The notes beneath the pieces are model-generated. The model ran no database searches. It was not told the origin of the DNA and saw nothing but the letters and a program-made list of their open reading frames with translations. Made by a program: the position numbers and the translations under genes. Of a stretch of DNA of 22,287 nt, positions 9,142-14,758 are shown in pieces. Origin of the DNA: Kangiella sp. (GTDB lineage Bacteria; Pseudomonadota; Gammaproteobacteria; Enterobacterales; Kangiellaceae); contig NVVT01000019.1 in assembly GCA_002733465.1 (NCBI GenBank), positions 25,858 through 48,144 of the forward strand, read 5' to 3'. The stretch's first letter is position 1; every line of letters starts with the position of its first letter.

Positions 9142-9786
9142 ATGCTGAATGATAATTACAAATATATATTTTTATTTGTATTCATTACACTTGTAGCATG
9201 CAGTGGGTCTATTAAAAATATAAAACAACGAAACAATTTGTTTAAACCTTATGCGACCAAGTTATTAATCGTTAGTGATAGCCGATTTAAGATAGAAAAA
9301 AAACTTCTTAAGCTATATTCTTTGAACCTCATAGAAGAAAAGAAATTTTATGGCTCCAAAATACAAGCATCCTTTAAAGAAATTTTGTTGCCTTTGGGGG
9401 CGACTTTAAATTTTATACCAAATGAGTTTTCAATCTATAGGTCGGATGAACAGTATTTTTACAACCCTAATTGCAATAACTCTAAGAAATGCGGTATTTT
9501 GAAGTTAAAACGCTATTCAAGCTCTTGGCGTTCTCCGTACCATACGTATAAGAATGAACCACTAGAATTAAGTGCTGTTTTTTATCTAATTTTGAATGAA
9601 ATAGGAGATAATAAAACATCTATAGAAATTGTTTCCGTTCAAAAACGTGCTATATTAGGAAAAAAGTGCTGCGGAGCCCATTCAACATTCTTTCTGGATA
9701 TTCAAGAATTTCCAGATGCTAACACTAGAAATGAAGAACAAAGAATCTTGATGTACATTGAAGATCTATTGGCTACACCAAATTAG
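9142..9786 (+). CDS. Lipoprotein, candidate immunity partner of the RHS tip
   Basis: 214 residues, starting 3 nt after the RHS stop codon. Its ribosome site GGAGGT lies inside the end of the RHS gene, so the two are very likely co-translated. The N-terminus is a lipoprotein signal: a hydrophobic stretch ending in the lipobox LVAC, with the lipidated Cys at residue 20 and Ser at +2, which predicts outer-membrane sorting. The mature part is Lys- and Ser-rich, with Cys pairs (NCNNSKKCG and KKCCGAH) that could form disulfides. I do not recognise the family. A small gene fused directly behind a polymorphic-toxin tip is usually its immunity gene; an envelope location would suit a toxin active in the periplasm. 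Codon choice is very AT-rich compared with the RHS shell, as is common for tip-immunity modules. The role is inferred from position only. Confidence 0.75.
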   Translation: MLNDNYKYIFLFVFITLVACSGSIKNIKQRNNLFKPYATKLLIVSDSRFKIEKKLLKLYSLNLIEEKKFYGSKIQASFKEILLPLGATLNFIPNEFSIYRSDEQYFYNPNCNNSKKCGILKLKRYSSSWRSPYHTYKNEPLELSAVFYLILNEIGDNKTSIEIVSVQKRAILGKKCCGAHSTFFLDIQEFPDANTRNEEQRILMYIEDLLATPN

Positions 9787-9804
9787 GATTCAAGCAAAAT
9801 AACT

Positions 9805-9839
9805 GGACAGTCATATATTGAAACTCAAACCGCCTTAAT
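9805..9839 (+). repeat. Dispersed repeat copy 1 (ending CCGCCTTAAT)
   Basis: Carries the core GGACAGTCATATATTGA and continues through AAACTCAAACCGCCTTAAT. It matches copy 5 at 10366-10400 over 35 nt with a single difference (C for T at the AAAYTC position). Copies 1 and 5 thus bracket the whole repeat field, with copy 5 standing in front of the transposase gene. Confidence 0.85.
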
Positions 9840-9865
9840 AACATAATTGGACAGTCATATATTGA
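9837..9865 (+). repeat. Dispersed repeat copy 2 (short form)
   Basis: AATAACATAATT followed by the core GGACAGTCATATATTGA (core 9849-9865); homology stops right after the core. The 5' flank AATAACATAATT is shared with copy 3 at 9888, so the repeat unit extends to the left of the core. Confidence 0.75.
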
Positions 9866-9890
9866 GAGGGTGTAATCCTAACTGTGGAAT

Positions 9891-9951
9891 AACATAATTG
9901 GACAGTCATATACTGAAATTCAAACCGGTAAGTTCTCAAAAAGCAGTGGCA
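9891..9951 (+). repeat. Dispersed repeat copy 3 (61-bp form A)
   Basis: AACATAATT, the core with one change (GGACAGTCATATACTGA), then AAATTCAAACCGGTAAG and on through TCTCAAAAAGCAGTGGCA. It matches copy 4 (10282-10342) over 61 nt with three differences. Its right part (9936-9951) overlaps the last codons and stop of the minus-strand reading frame at 9936-10109. Confidence 0.85.
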
Positions 9952-10109
9952 TTAATTTTTTTAAGTTTATCTTCAACCATTTGAGATAGCATCGGGATCT
10001 CTTGTTTATGATAGATCCGATCGCCAAGAAAATCCCAAAATGAAAGTCGTTGTCGTTGAGCCGTTTTCTTGAAACCAACGAGTTCGACGTCTCTTTTTAA
10101 TGTAATAAC
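9936..10109 (-). pseudogene. C-terminal remnant of an unassigned, possibly transposase-type protein
   Basis: On the minus strand an open frame of 57 codons reads from about 10109 to a TGA at 9936-9938. It contains the protein-like stretches RDVELVGFKKTAQRQRLSF and WDFLGDRIYHKQEIP, then SQMVEDKLKKINATAF and stop. It has no start codon with context and is cut on its 5' side by the tandem array. Composition (basic, with an FWD..GDR...IP pattern) resembles C-termini of IS transposases, but I cannot name the family. The terminal codons lie inside the 61-bp repeat, as expected if that repeat is the terminus of a mobile element. Confidence is fair that it is a coding remnant and low for its identity. 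Confidence 0.4.
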
Positions 10110-10292
10110 TTAATTGGAGTAACTTAATTGGGAACTTAATTGGGAACTTAATTGGGAACTTAATTGGGAACTTAATTGGGAACTTAATTGGGAACTTAAT
10201 TGGGAACTTAATTGGGAACTTAATTGGGGAACTTAATTGGGGAACTTAATTGGGGAACTTAATTGGGGAACTTAATTGGGGAACTTAATTGG
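10107..10292 (+). repeat. Tandem array of 15 AACTTAATTGG units (12- and 13-bp periods)
   Basis: Fifteen head-to-tail units start at 10107, 10121, 10133, 10145, 10157, 10169, 10181, 10193, 10205, 10217, 10230, 10243, 10256, 10269 and 10282. The first is 14 nt (AACTTAATTGGAGT). Units 2-9 are AACTTAATTGGG (12 nt). Units 10-14 are AACTTAATTGGGG (13 nt). The last runs straight into repeat copy 4. The two unit lengths are sorted into blocks, which indicates expansion of two variants by slippage or unequal exchange. The unit equals the left flank plus the first two G of the dispersed repeat, so the array was probably seeded from it. Confidence 0.97.
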
Positions 10293-10342
10293 ACAGTCAT
10301 ATATTGAAATTCAAATCGGTAAGTTCTCAAAAAGCAGTGGCA
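10282..10342 (+). repeat. Dispersed repeat copy 4 (61-bp form B)
   Basis: AACTTAATT, core GGACAGTCATATATTGA, AAATTCAAATCGGTAAG and on through TCTCAAAAAGCAGTGGCA. It is 58/61 identical to copy 3. Its first 11 nt double as the last unit of the tandem array. After the shared block the sequence diverges (AAAGATCACACG). Confidence 0.85.
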
Positions 10343-10365
10343 AAAGATCACACGACCAAATAATC

Positions 10366-10400
10366 GGACAGTCATATATTGAAATTCAAACCGCCTTAAT
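10366..10400 (+). repeat. Dispersed repeat copy 5, in front of the transposase gene
   Basis: GGACAGTCATATATTGA followed by AATTCAAACCGCCTTAAT; 34/35 identical to copy 1. It ends 38 nt before the transposase ATG. Repeats flanking genes of this transposase type are often its own substrates (REP/BIME elements with RAYT proteins), so a link is plausible but not shown. Confidence 0.85.
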
Positions 10401-10407
10401 GTAAACT
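10379..10407 (+). promoter_or_regulatory. Candidate sigma-70 promoter of the transposase gene, partly inside repeat copy 5
   Basis: TTGAAA (10379-10384, 5/6 match to the -35 consensus), a 17-nt spacer, then TAAACT (10402-10407, 4/6 match to the -10). Transcription would begin near 10414, about 25 nt before the ATG. The -35 belongs to the repeat, so other repeat copies carry half a promoter. Confidence 0.4.
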
Positions 10408-10438
10408 CAATTTCTTTCAAAAAGAGAGGTTCGCTGAA

Positions 10439-11488
10439 ATGACTATCGCTCGAAAACAACTCATTGATTTATCTCACACACCTTATTATCACTGCATTAA
10501 TCGCTGTGTCCGTCGGGCTTGGCTTTGTGGAGACGATCCATTAACCGGTAAAAACTATGATGGTCGCAAGCAGTCTATTGTTAATCGCATGAAGTTTTTA
10601 ACGACTGTGTTTGGAATAGAGCTTTGCGCTTATGTGGTAATGAGTAATCACTACCATGTGGTTTTGCATGTGAATGCCGAATTAATTGATAATTTGACTG
10701 AAAAAGAGGTGGCTAAACGGTGGGTGCAAGTCTATAAAAATGCGATTGGTATTCGATATATTGAAGGTGCTAAGCTTGATATTAAAGAGCAAGAAGCGAT
10801 GAACACCTATTTACCTATTTGGCGCGAACGATTGAAAGATATTAGCTGGTATATGAGAGCTTTAAATGAAGGTATTGCCCGAAAAGCCAATAAGGAAGAT
10901 GATTGTAAAGGTCATTTTTGGGAAGGGCGGTTTAAATCCCAAGCATTAACCGATGAAGCGGCATTACTGGCTTGTATGGCGTATGTTGACTTGAATCCTA
11001 TTCGAGCCAAAATCGCTAAAACACCAGAAGATTCAAACCACACTTCAATACAAGAACATATCATTGCTCACCAACAACAAAACAATATCAAACTTTCTAA
11101 AAAGCTTAAGAATGTACTAAAAGATAATCCACAAAATATCGACAACTCACCAAAATACTTAAAGACTTTTAGTCAACAAAACGTTAAAAACGACCAAGCA
11201 CTTCCCATCGAGCGAGAAAGTTATTTGGAATTGGTCGATTACACTGGGAAAGCCATCAGGTCCGGTAAACGAGGAGCAATACCAGAAAACTTAAAACCAA
11301 TATTAATCCGACTTAGCATCAATCCGGCTCACTGGGTTTCAACAGTATCTACCTATAAACAGGCGTTTGGTAAAGTGGTCGGCTCGATAGCGAAGCTAGA
11401 CGACTGGCGAAATACTCAAAACCAAAAAGATGAAACTAATACCAAGTGGTTAAAAGGTAATAAAGCGGCTAGAGATTTATATGCTTAG
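10439..11488 (+). CDS. REP-associated-type HUH/Y1 transposase (transposase_17 family)
   Basis: 349 residues; ribosome site AGAGAGG is about 12 nt before the ATG. Y1 transposases are HUH endonucleases that nick single-stranded DNA with a catalytic tyrosine. Seen: the opening HTPYYHCINRCVRRAWLCG typical of this group; the metal-binding HUH motif as His71-Tyr72-His73 in MSNHYHVVLHV; HFWEGRFKSQAL; and the catalytic Tyr182 in AYVDLNPIRA. All key residues are intact, so the enzyme may be active. It has a C-terminal extension of about 150 basic residues beyond the core fold, as in the longer members of the family. No IS200/IS605 TnpB partner is present. Five related repeats lie just upstream, one 38 nt before the gene, supporting a domesticated or repeat-mobilising role. 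Confidence 0.92.
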   Translation: MTIARKQLIDLSHTPYYHCINRCVRRAWLCGDDPLTGKNYDGRKQSIVNRMKFLTTVFGIELCAYVVMSNHYHVVLHVNAELIDNLTEKEVAKRWVQVYKNAIGIRYIEGAKLDIKEQEAMNTYLPIWRERLKDISWYMRALNEGIARKANKEDDCKGHFWEGRFKSQALTDEAALLACMAYVDLNPIRAKIAKTPEDSNHTSIQEHIIAHQQQNNIKLSKKLKNVLKDNPQNIDNSPKYLKTFSQQNVKNDQALPIERESYLELVDYTGKAIRSGKRGAIPENLKPILIRLSINPAHWVSTVSTYKQAFGKVVGSIAKLDDWRNTQNQKDETNTKWLKGNKAARDLYA

Positions 11489-11497
11489 TTTTAAATT

Positions 11498-11528
11498 AAT
11501 TTCTGGAGTCCGAAATTGCCTATTTTTT
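11498..11528 (+). terminator. Weak hairpin after the transposase gene
   Basis: AATTTC (11498-11503) pairs with GAAATT (11512-11517), and the inner GGA/TCC can extend the stem with a one-base bulge. A T6 run (11523-11528) follows five bases later. Plausible as a terminator, or as an element-end hairpin of the transposase unit. Confidence 0.35.
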
Positions 11529-11533
11529 CCTAA

Positions 11534-11608
11534 TCAAAAATAGCACAAAATCGTAAAATCGATCTGGGAGAGTCGTTCGACTGGAGTAGATATAAGGCTT
11601 CGCTTTAA
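11534..11608 (+). pseudogene. Decayed 3' end of a second ampD copy
   Basis: The frame reads SKIAQNRKIDLG then ESFDWSRYKASL and TAA at 11606-11608. It aligns with the end of the intact ampD (SDIAPNRKTDPG, ESFDWCRYLKSI). Over 60 nt (11534-11593 against 2139-2198) 47 positions match, and several differences are synonymous (GGT/GGA, GAA/GAG, TTT/TTC, GAT/GAC, CGA/AGA), which indicates that both descend from selected coding sequence. The fragment has lost the Thr and Pro of the TDPG zinc-site motif (now IDLG), and a TAA precedes it in frame at 11531. It lies 125 nt before ampE, the place where ampD is expected. I infer it is the scar of the original ampD after insertion of the island. Confidence 0.85.
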
Positions 11609-11611
11609 GTC

Positions 11612-11649
11612 TCAGAAATTTATTGTGCCTTATAAATTAAAGTTTCTGA
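11612..11649. other. Inverted repeat between the ampD scar and ampE
   Basis: TCAGAAA (11612-11618) with TTTCTGA (11643-11649), plus inner ATTTAT/ATAAAT arms, forms an AT-rich imperfect hairpin. It lies in what would be the original ampD-ampE spacer. No T-tract follows. Confidence 0.3.
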
Positions 11650-11688
11650 CAGAAATTAGGATTTAAGGTATTATCAGCAAATAATATT

Positions 11689-11727
11689 AACCGCAAAACT
11701 AACGCTTTTGCTTATCCGGTTTTTTAA
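11689..11727 (+). terminator. Terminator-like hairpin just before ampE
   Basis: Two nested arms, AACCG/CGGTT (11689-11693 with 11717-11721) and CAAAA/TTTTG (11694-11698 with 11706-11710), are followed by a run of T. The structure ends only about 7 nt before the ampE ATG, so it would act as an attenuator or block read-through from the island. The stem is imperfect (six unpaired bases on one side). Confidence 0.35.
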
Positions 11728-11733
11728 ATCACT

Positions 11734-12669
11734 ATGATCTTACTCAGCCTAATTATTGTTTTAGCATTAGAATTCCACTTCAAAATCGGTAATGATTTTA
11801 GAGGTGTCCGTGATTTTAGTTGGTTTAAAAGCATGCAAAACAAATTATTTGACATTTTTTCGGATAAAGATTTTTTTGAAAGTTGGGGAGGGGTCGCATT
11901 AATTTTGTTACTACCGCCAATCATTTTGATGGGTTTTGTTAATTTATTTGACGGCGTTCTTTACTGGCTCGTCTATTTACTCATATCAATCTGCATTTTA
12001 TTTATATCTTTAGGGCCAGAGAGCTTAGAAAAAAGCCTAAAGCCCTATTTTGACTCGGTTGAAAATGATGATGTGGAATCTGCATTCATTCATAGCCAGG
12101 GTCTATCCAGTTTAAAGTCTGCGAAACTAACCGAAACAAATGAAAACGAAGAAGATGAAGAATCTGGTGACGCGAAAGAATCTGTTGACGTTAATATACC
12201 TGAAGCCGATGAGTTAGTCAGAAATACCACGAGGCAAATTTTGATAGAAAGCCAAATACGCTATTTTGGCGTGATCGTTTGGTTTATATTTTTTGGACCT
12301 TATGGTGCATTACTTTATCGCTTAGCTCACCTTTATTCCAACCATTGCCAAGAAAGCGAGTTTGACGAACATACTCCTTTAATGGATAGTGTTATTCATT
12401 GGATTAATTGGATACCCGCTAGAATAACCAGTTTATTATTTCTATTAACAGGTGATTTTGTTAATGGATTCTATCGGGTAAAAGACTATTTAACCGATGC
12501 GTTAGCTGATAATTGGCAATTGATAGCAGAAACGGGGATAGCGGCACAAAGCTTAGATAGAGGCATTTCAGAAAGGAATGTTGATGAAAATACTGAAACA
12601 ATGGAGTTAGTGTACCGTACCGCAATCATTTATTTGGTGTTTGCTGCTTTGGTTGCAACGTTTAGCTAA
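11734..12669 (+). CDS. ampE: AmpE, inner-membrane regulatory signalling protein
   Basis: 311 residues, slightly longer than E. coli AmpE (284). It starts with a membrane segment in the family's pattern (MILLSLIIVLALEFHFKIG). Further hydrophobic segments lie near residues 52-100 (two, with PPIILMGFVN and YLLISICILFISLG), 175-200 (FGVIVWFIFFGPYGALLYRLA) and at the C-terminus (IIYLVFAALVATF). An acidic loop of about 30 residues (ETNENEEDEESGD) is an insertion relative to enterobacterial proteins. AmpE is encoded after ampD in many gammaproteobacteria; its biochemical role is poorly defined. Here it is separated from the intact ampD by 9.5 kb and has a decayed ampD end upstream. No clear ribosome site is visible before the ATG. 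Confidence 0.9.
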   Translation: MILLSLIIVLALEFHFKIGNDFRGVRDFSWFKSMQNKLFDIFSDKDFFESWGGVALILLLPPIILMGFVNLFDGVLYWLVYLLISICILFISLGPESLEKSLKPYFDSVENDDVESAFIHSQGLSSLKSAKLTETNENEEDEESGDAKESVDVNIPEADELVRNTTRQILIESQIRYFGVIVWFIFFGPYGALLYRLAHLYSNHCQESEFDEHTPLMDSVIHWINWIPARITSLLFLLTGDFVNGFYRVKDYLTDALADNWQLIAETGIAAQSLDRGISERNVDENTETMELVYRTAIIYLVFAALVATFS

Positions 12670-12712
12670 CTTTCGTTTAAACCCACAATTTTACCAAATC
12701 ATAATATGACGC

Positions 12713-12741
12713 TTGCAAAACACTACTAGTATAGGTAGTAT
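12713..12741 (+). promoter_or_regulatory. yebG promoter with overlapping dyad operator candidate
   Basis: TTGCAA (12713-12718), a 17-nt spacer and TAGTAT (12736-12741) make a 4/6 plus 4/6 sigma-70 promoter about 40 nt before yebG. Inside it, ACTAC-N8-GTAGT (12722-12739) is an inverted repeat covering the spacer and part of the -10. yebG belongs to the LexA regulon in E. coli, whose box is CTGT-N8-ACAG; the spacing is the same but the half-sites differ. Assignment to LexA is therefore inference. Confidence 0.45.
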
Positions 12742-12780
12742 TGTTTTTCGTTTATAACAAGTCTCAACGGGAGCACTCCA

Positions 12781-13077
12781 ATGGCAGTGATAACTTTATT
12801 TATGTCCGATCGCGATCCTAAAAAAACATTTACTGATAAAAAAGCAGCTGATAATTACGACAAAATGTTGGAATTAGCTGAAAACGTCAGTTTATGGATG
12901 GAAAAATCAATAAAAGGTTTAAGTGAAGAGCAAATCGAAAATATTGGTATGCTAATCGCAGAAAACAAAGACCTTTTATCAAAAGCAATTAAAGGAAAGC
13001 CAGAATCTTTATTAGAATCAGATCTAACTGAGACCGTAGTGTTAGACGACAAAAAAGTCACCAAAATATCAGCTTAA
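12781..13077 (+). CDS. yebG: YebG family DNA-damage-inducible protein
   Basis: 98 residues (E. coli YebG has 96). The start matches the family's MAV... opening and has GGGAG upstream. Recognisable blocks are KTFTDKKAADNYDKMLELAENVS, the family signature equivalent to E. coli SFTSKKEADAYDKMLDTAD, and LSEEQIENIGMLIAENKDLLSKAIKG. It is a small soluble helical protein of unknown biochemical activity, induced by DNA damage through LexA in E. coli. The C-terminus is polar and variable, as usual. It is followed 41 nt later by fklB on the same strand, so read-through is possible. Confidence 0.9.
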   Translation: MAVITLFMSDRDPKKTFTDKKAADNYDKMLELAENVSLWMEKSIKGLSEEQIENIGMLIAENKDLLSKAIKGKPESLLESDLTETVVLDDKKVTKISA

Positions 13078-13118
13078 CTTAACCACTAAATAACTATTTA
13101 ACCTAATAAGGAAACTAA

Positions 13119-13739
13119 ATGAGTAACAAGTACGAATCATTAGAACAAAAAGCAGCATACGGTATTGGCATGAATATGGGCGGACAACTTATAGGGCAGT
13201 CATTTGATGGTTTAGAAATCGACCTGGTTGCTCAAGGGTTAAAAGATGCATACTCAAAAGCTGAAGCAGCAGTGAGTCAGGCAGATATTCAAACTGCATT
13301 TGAACATGTTACTCAATTAATGAAAAATAAACAGCAACAACAATCTAAAGGCAAAGTTGAAGCAGGTAAACAATATTTAGCTGATAATGAAAAGAAATCT
13401 GGCGTTACTGTGACAAATTCAGGTCTTCAGTATGAAGTGATTAATGAAGGTTCTGGTGATATTCCTACGCTAACTTCAAAAGTTAAGACTCATTACCACG
13501 GAACGTTGATTGACGGCACCGTGTTTGATAGCTCTTATGATAGAGGTCAACCCGCTGAGTTTCCCGTTAATGGTGTTATCGCCGGTTGGACAGAAGCATT
13601 GCAGTTAATGCCTGTTGGTTCAAAATGGAAATTAACTATTCCTTATGAATTAGCTTATGGTGAAAATGGAGCGGGTGGTTCTATTGGCCCGTGTGAAACG
13701 CTTGTTTTTGATATTGAGTTAATTGAAATTGTTGGTTAA
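13119..13739 (+). CDS. fklB: FKBP-type peptidyl-prolyl isomerase FklB (FKBP22 type)
   Basis: 206 residues, exactly the E. coli FklB length. Ribosome site AAGGA (13109-13113) precedes the ATG. It catalyses cis-trans isomerisation of proline peptide bonds and acts as a folding chaperone. N-terminal helical dimerisation domain (residues 1 to about 90, with KAAYGIGMNMGGQL), then a linker helix, then the FKBP domain (about 100-205). The domain includes VKTHYHGTLIDGTVFDSSYDRG, FPVNGVIAGWTEALQLMPVG and IPYELAYGENGAGGSIGPCETLVFDIEL, covering the expected active-site residues. There is no signal peptide, so it is probably cytoplasmic in this form. Confidence 0.95.
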   Translation: MSNKYESLEQKAAYGIGMNMGGQLIGQSFDGLEIDLVAQGLKDAYSKAEAAVSQADIQTAFEHVTQLMKNKQQQQSKGKVEAGKQYLADNEKKSGVTVTNSGLQYEVINEGSGDIPTLTSKVKTHYHGTLIDGTVFDSSYDRGQPAEFPVNGVIAGWTEALQLMPVGSKWKLTIPYELAYGENGAGGSIGPCETLVFDIELIEIVG

Positions 13740-13811
13740 TAGCTTGTCCGAGAATAGAACGTTAAAACTGGTGCTCCAAAAACTAGCGCTCTAAAAGCTG
13801 GAGAACATAAC

Positions 13812-14408
13812 ATGAAGATTTATGCAGATATTCAATCGGGTAATTGTTATAAAATTAAATTGTTATGTTCCCTTTTAGATATTGAGCATGAGTGGATCCA
13901 TATTAATATTCTGGAAAAAGAAACTCATACGCAAGAATTTTTAAATAAAAATCCTAATGGTAAAATACCTCTTTTAGAGCTGGAGGATGGTCGTTGTTTA
14001 TCTGAGTCCAATGCGATATTAAATTATTTGTCGGAAGGCACACCATTTTCAAGCACTGATACTTTTAATAAGGCAAAAATATTACAGTGGCAATTTTTTG
14101 AGCAGTATAGTCATGAGCCCTATATAGCAGTTGCAAGGTTTATAGCTAAATATTTAGGTATGCCTGATGACAAACAAGCAGAGTTTAAATCAAAACAATC
14201 TGGTGGTCACAAAGCATTGTCTGTTATGGAAGACCAATTATCTAAAACTCAATATCTGGTAGGCGACTCTATAACTGTCGCTGATATTTCTCTTTATGGA
14301 TATACCCATGTAGCAGATGAGGGCGGTTTCGAGCTTTCTGGTTATCCGGCTATTAAAGCATGGTTAAAAAGAATTCAAAAGTATCCTAAATATATTAGTA
14401 TGGAATGA
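13812..14408 (+). CDS. Glutathione S-transferase family protein
   Basis: 198 residues; ribosome site GGAG is 9 nt before the ATG. N-terminal thioredoxin-like domain (1 to about 80): MKIYADIQSGNCYKIKLL, the cis-Pro segment NPNGKIPLLEL, and the glutathione-contacting ESNAIL motif. C-terminal helical domain (about 90-198) contains LVGDSITVADISLYGY, matching the conserved N-capping box region (T-x-x-D). The substrate cannot be read from sequence. The gene stands alone after fklB and converges with the minus-strand gene at 14447. Confidence 0.92.
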   Translation: MKIYADIQSGNCYKIKLLCSLLDIEHEWIHINILEKETHTQEFLNKNPNGKIPLLELEDGRCLSESNAILNYLSEGTPFSSTDTFNKAKILQWQFFEQYSHEPYIAVARFIAKYLGMPDDKQAEFKSKQSGGHKALSVMEDQLSKTQYLVGDSITVADISLYGYTHVADEGGFELSGYPAIKAWLKRIQKYPKYISME

Positions 14409-14446
14409 TTTTTCAAATCTAAGTATTAAATTTTACAACTTTTAAA

Positions 14447-14725
14447 TTAAGCAATTTTTATACGAACAACCTTCATTACTTCAAATTCCAATCCCGCGAT
14501 CACTTCTTTTTCTGGATAATAAGTCAAATTGATTCTTTGTCCTTTGTTTAACGTTTTGTATTTAGTTTTGCGTTTATATTTAAATGGAATATCACAATCG
14601 TCGATCATTATTGAATTAATGAACCAATCACCTTTTTCTCGTTGAGTATGAGACACGACTATTTTTTGTTCAGAATGAGTGAGTTGATTGTGAGCTTTTG
14701 TCAGCTTATCTGGATCAGATTGCAT
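14447..14725 (-). CDS. Conserved small protein of unknown function
   Basis: 92 residues, soluble, basic. No family recognised. Visible features: a polar helix at the N-terminus (DPDKLTKAHNQLTHSEQ), then a compact beta-rich part with DWFINSIMIDDCDIPFKYKRK, INLTYYPEKE and FEVMKVVRIK, which resembles a small OB-like or barrel fold. It lies 33 nt after the DUF6164 gene on the same strand and is probably co-transcribed. The gene looks genuine: the protein is well balanced, the frame ends just short of a convergent gene, and no competing frame covers it. Confidence 0.65.
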   Translation of the reverse strand: MQSDPDKLTKAHNQLTHSEQKIVVSHTQREKGDWFINSIMIDDCDIPFKYKRKTKYKTLNKGQRINLTYYPEKEVIAGLEFEVMKVVRIKIA

Positions 14726-14758
14726 ATTTTCTACTACTAATTTATATTTTGTAAAAGT

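Larger units (their letters stand above)
9787..10438. other. Repeat-rich intergenic region between lipoprotein and transposase genes
   Basis: This 652-nt stretch has no intact gene. It consists of five dispersed repeat copies, the tandem 12/13-mer array and the 57-codon minus-strand remnant, each listed separately. The remaining unique bits are 9866-9890, 9952-10106 (the remnant) and 10343-10365. Confidence 0.9.

Noticed and set aside
10107..10292. CRISPR array
   Set aside because: The units are 12-13 nt head-to-tail without unique spacers, and no cas genes are nearby; this is a simple tandem repeat.
10259..10459. 66-codon minus-strand frame across the repeats
   Set aside because: Its sequence is the reverse reading of the dispersed repeats (FEFQYMTV appears twice), so it is a by-product of repetition rather than a gene.
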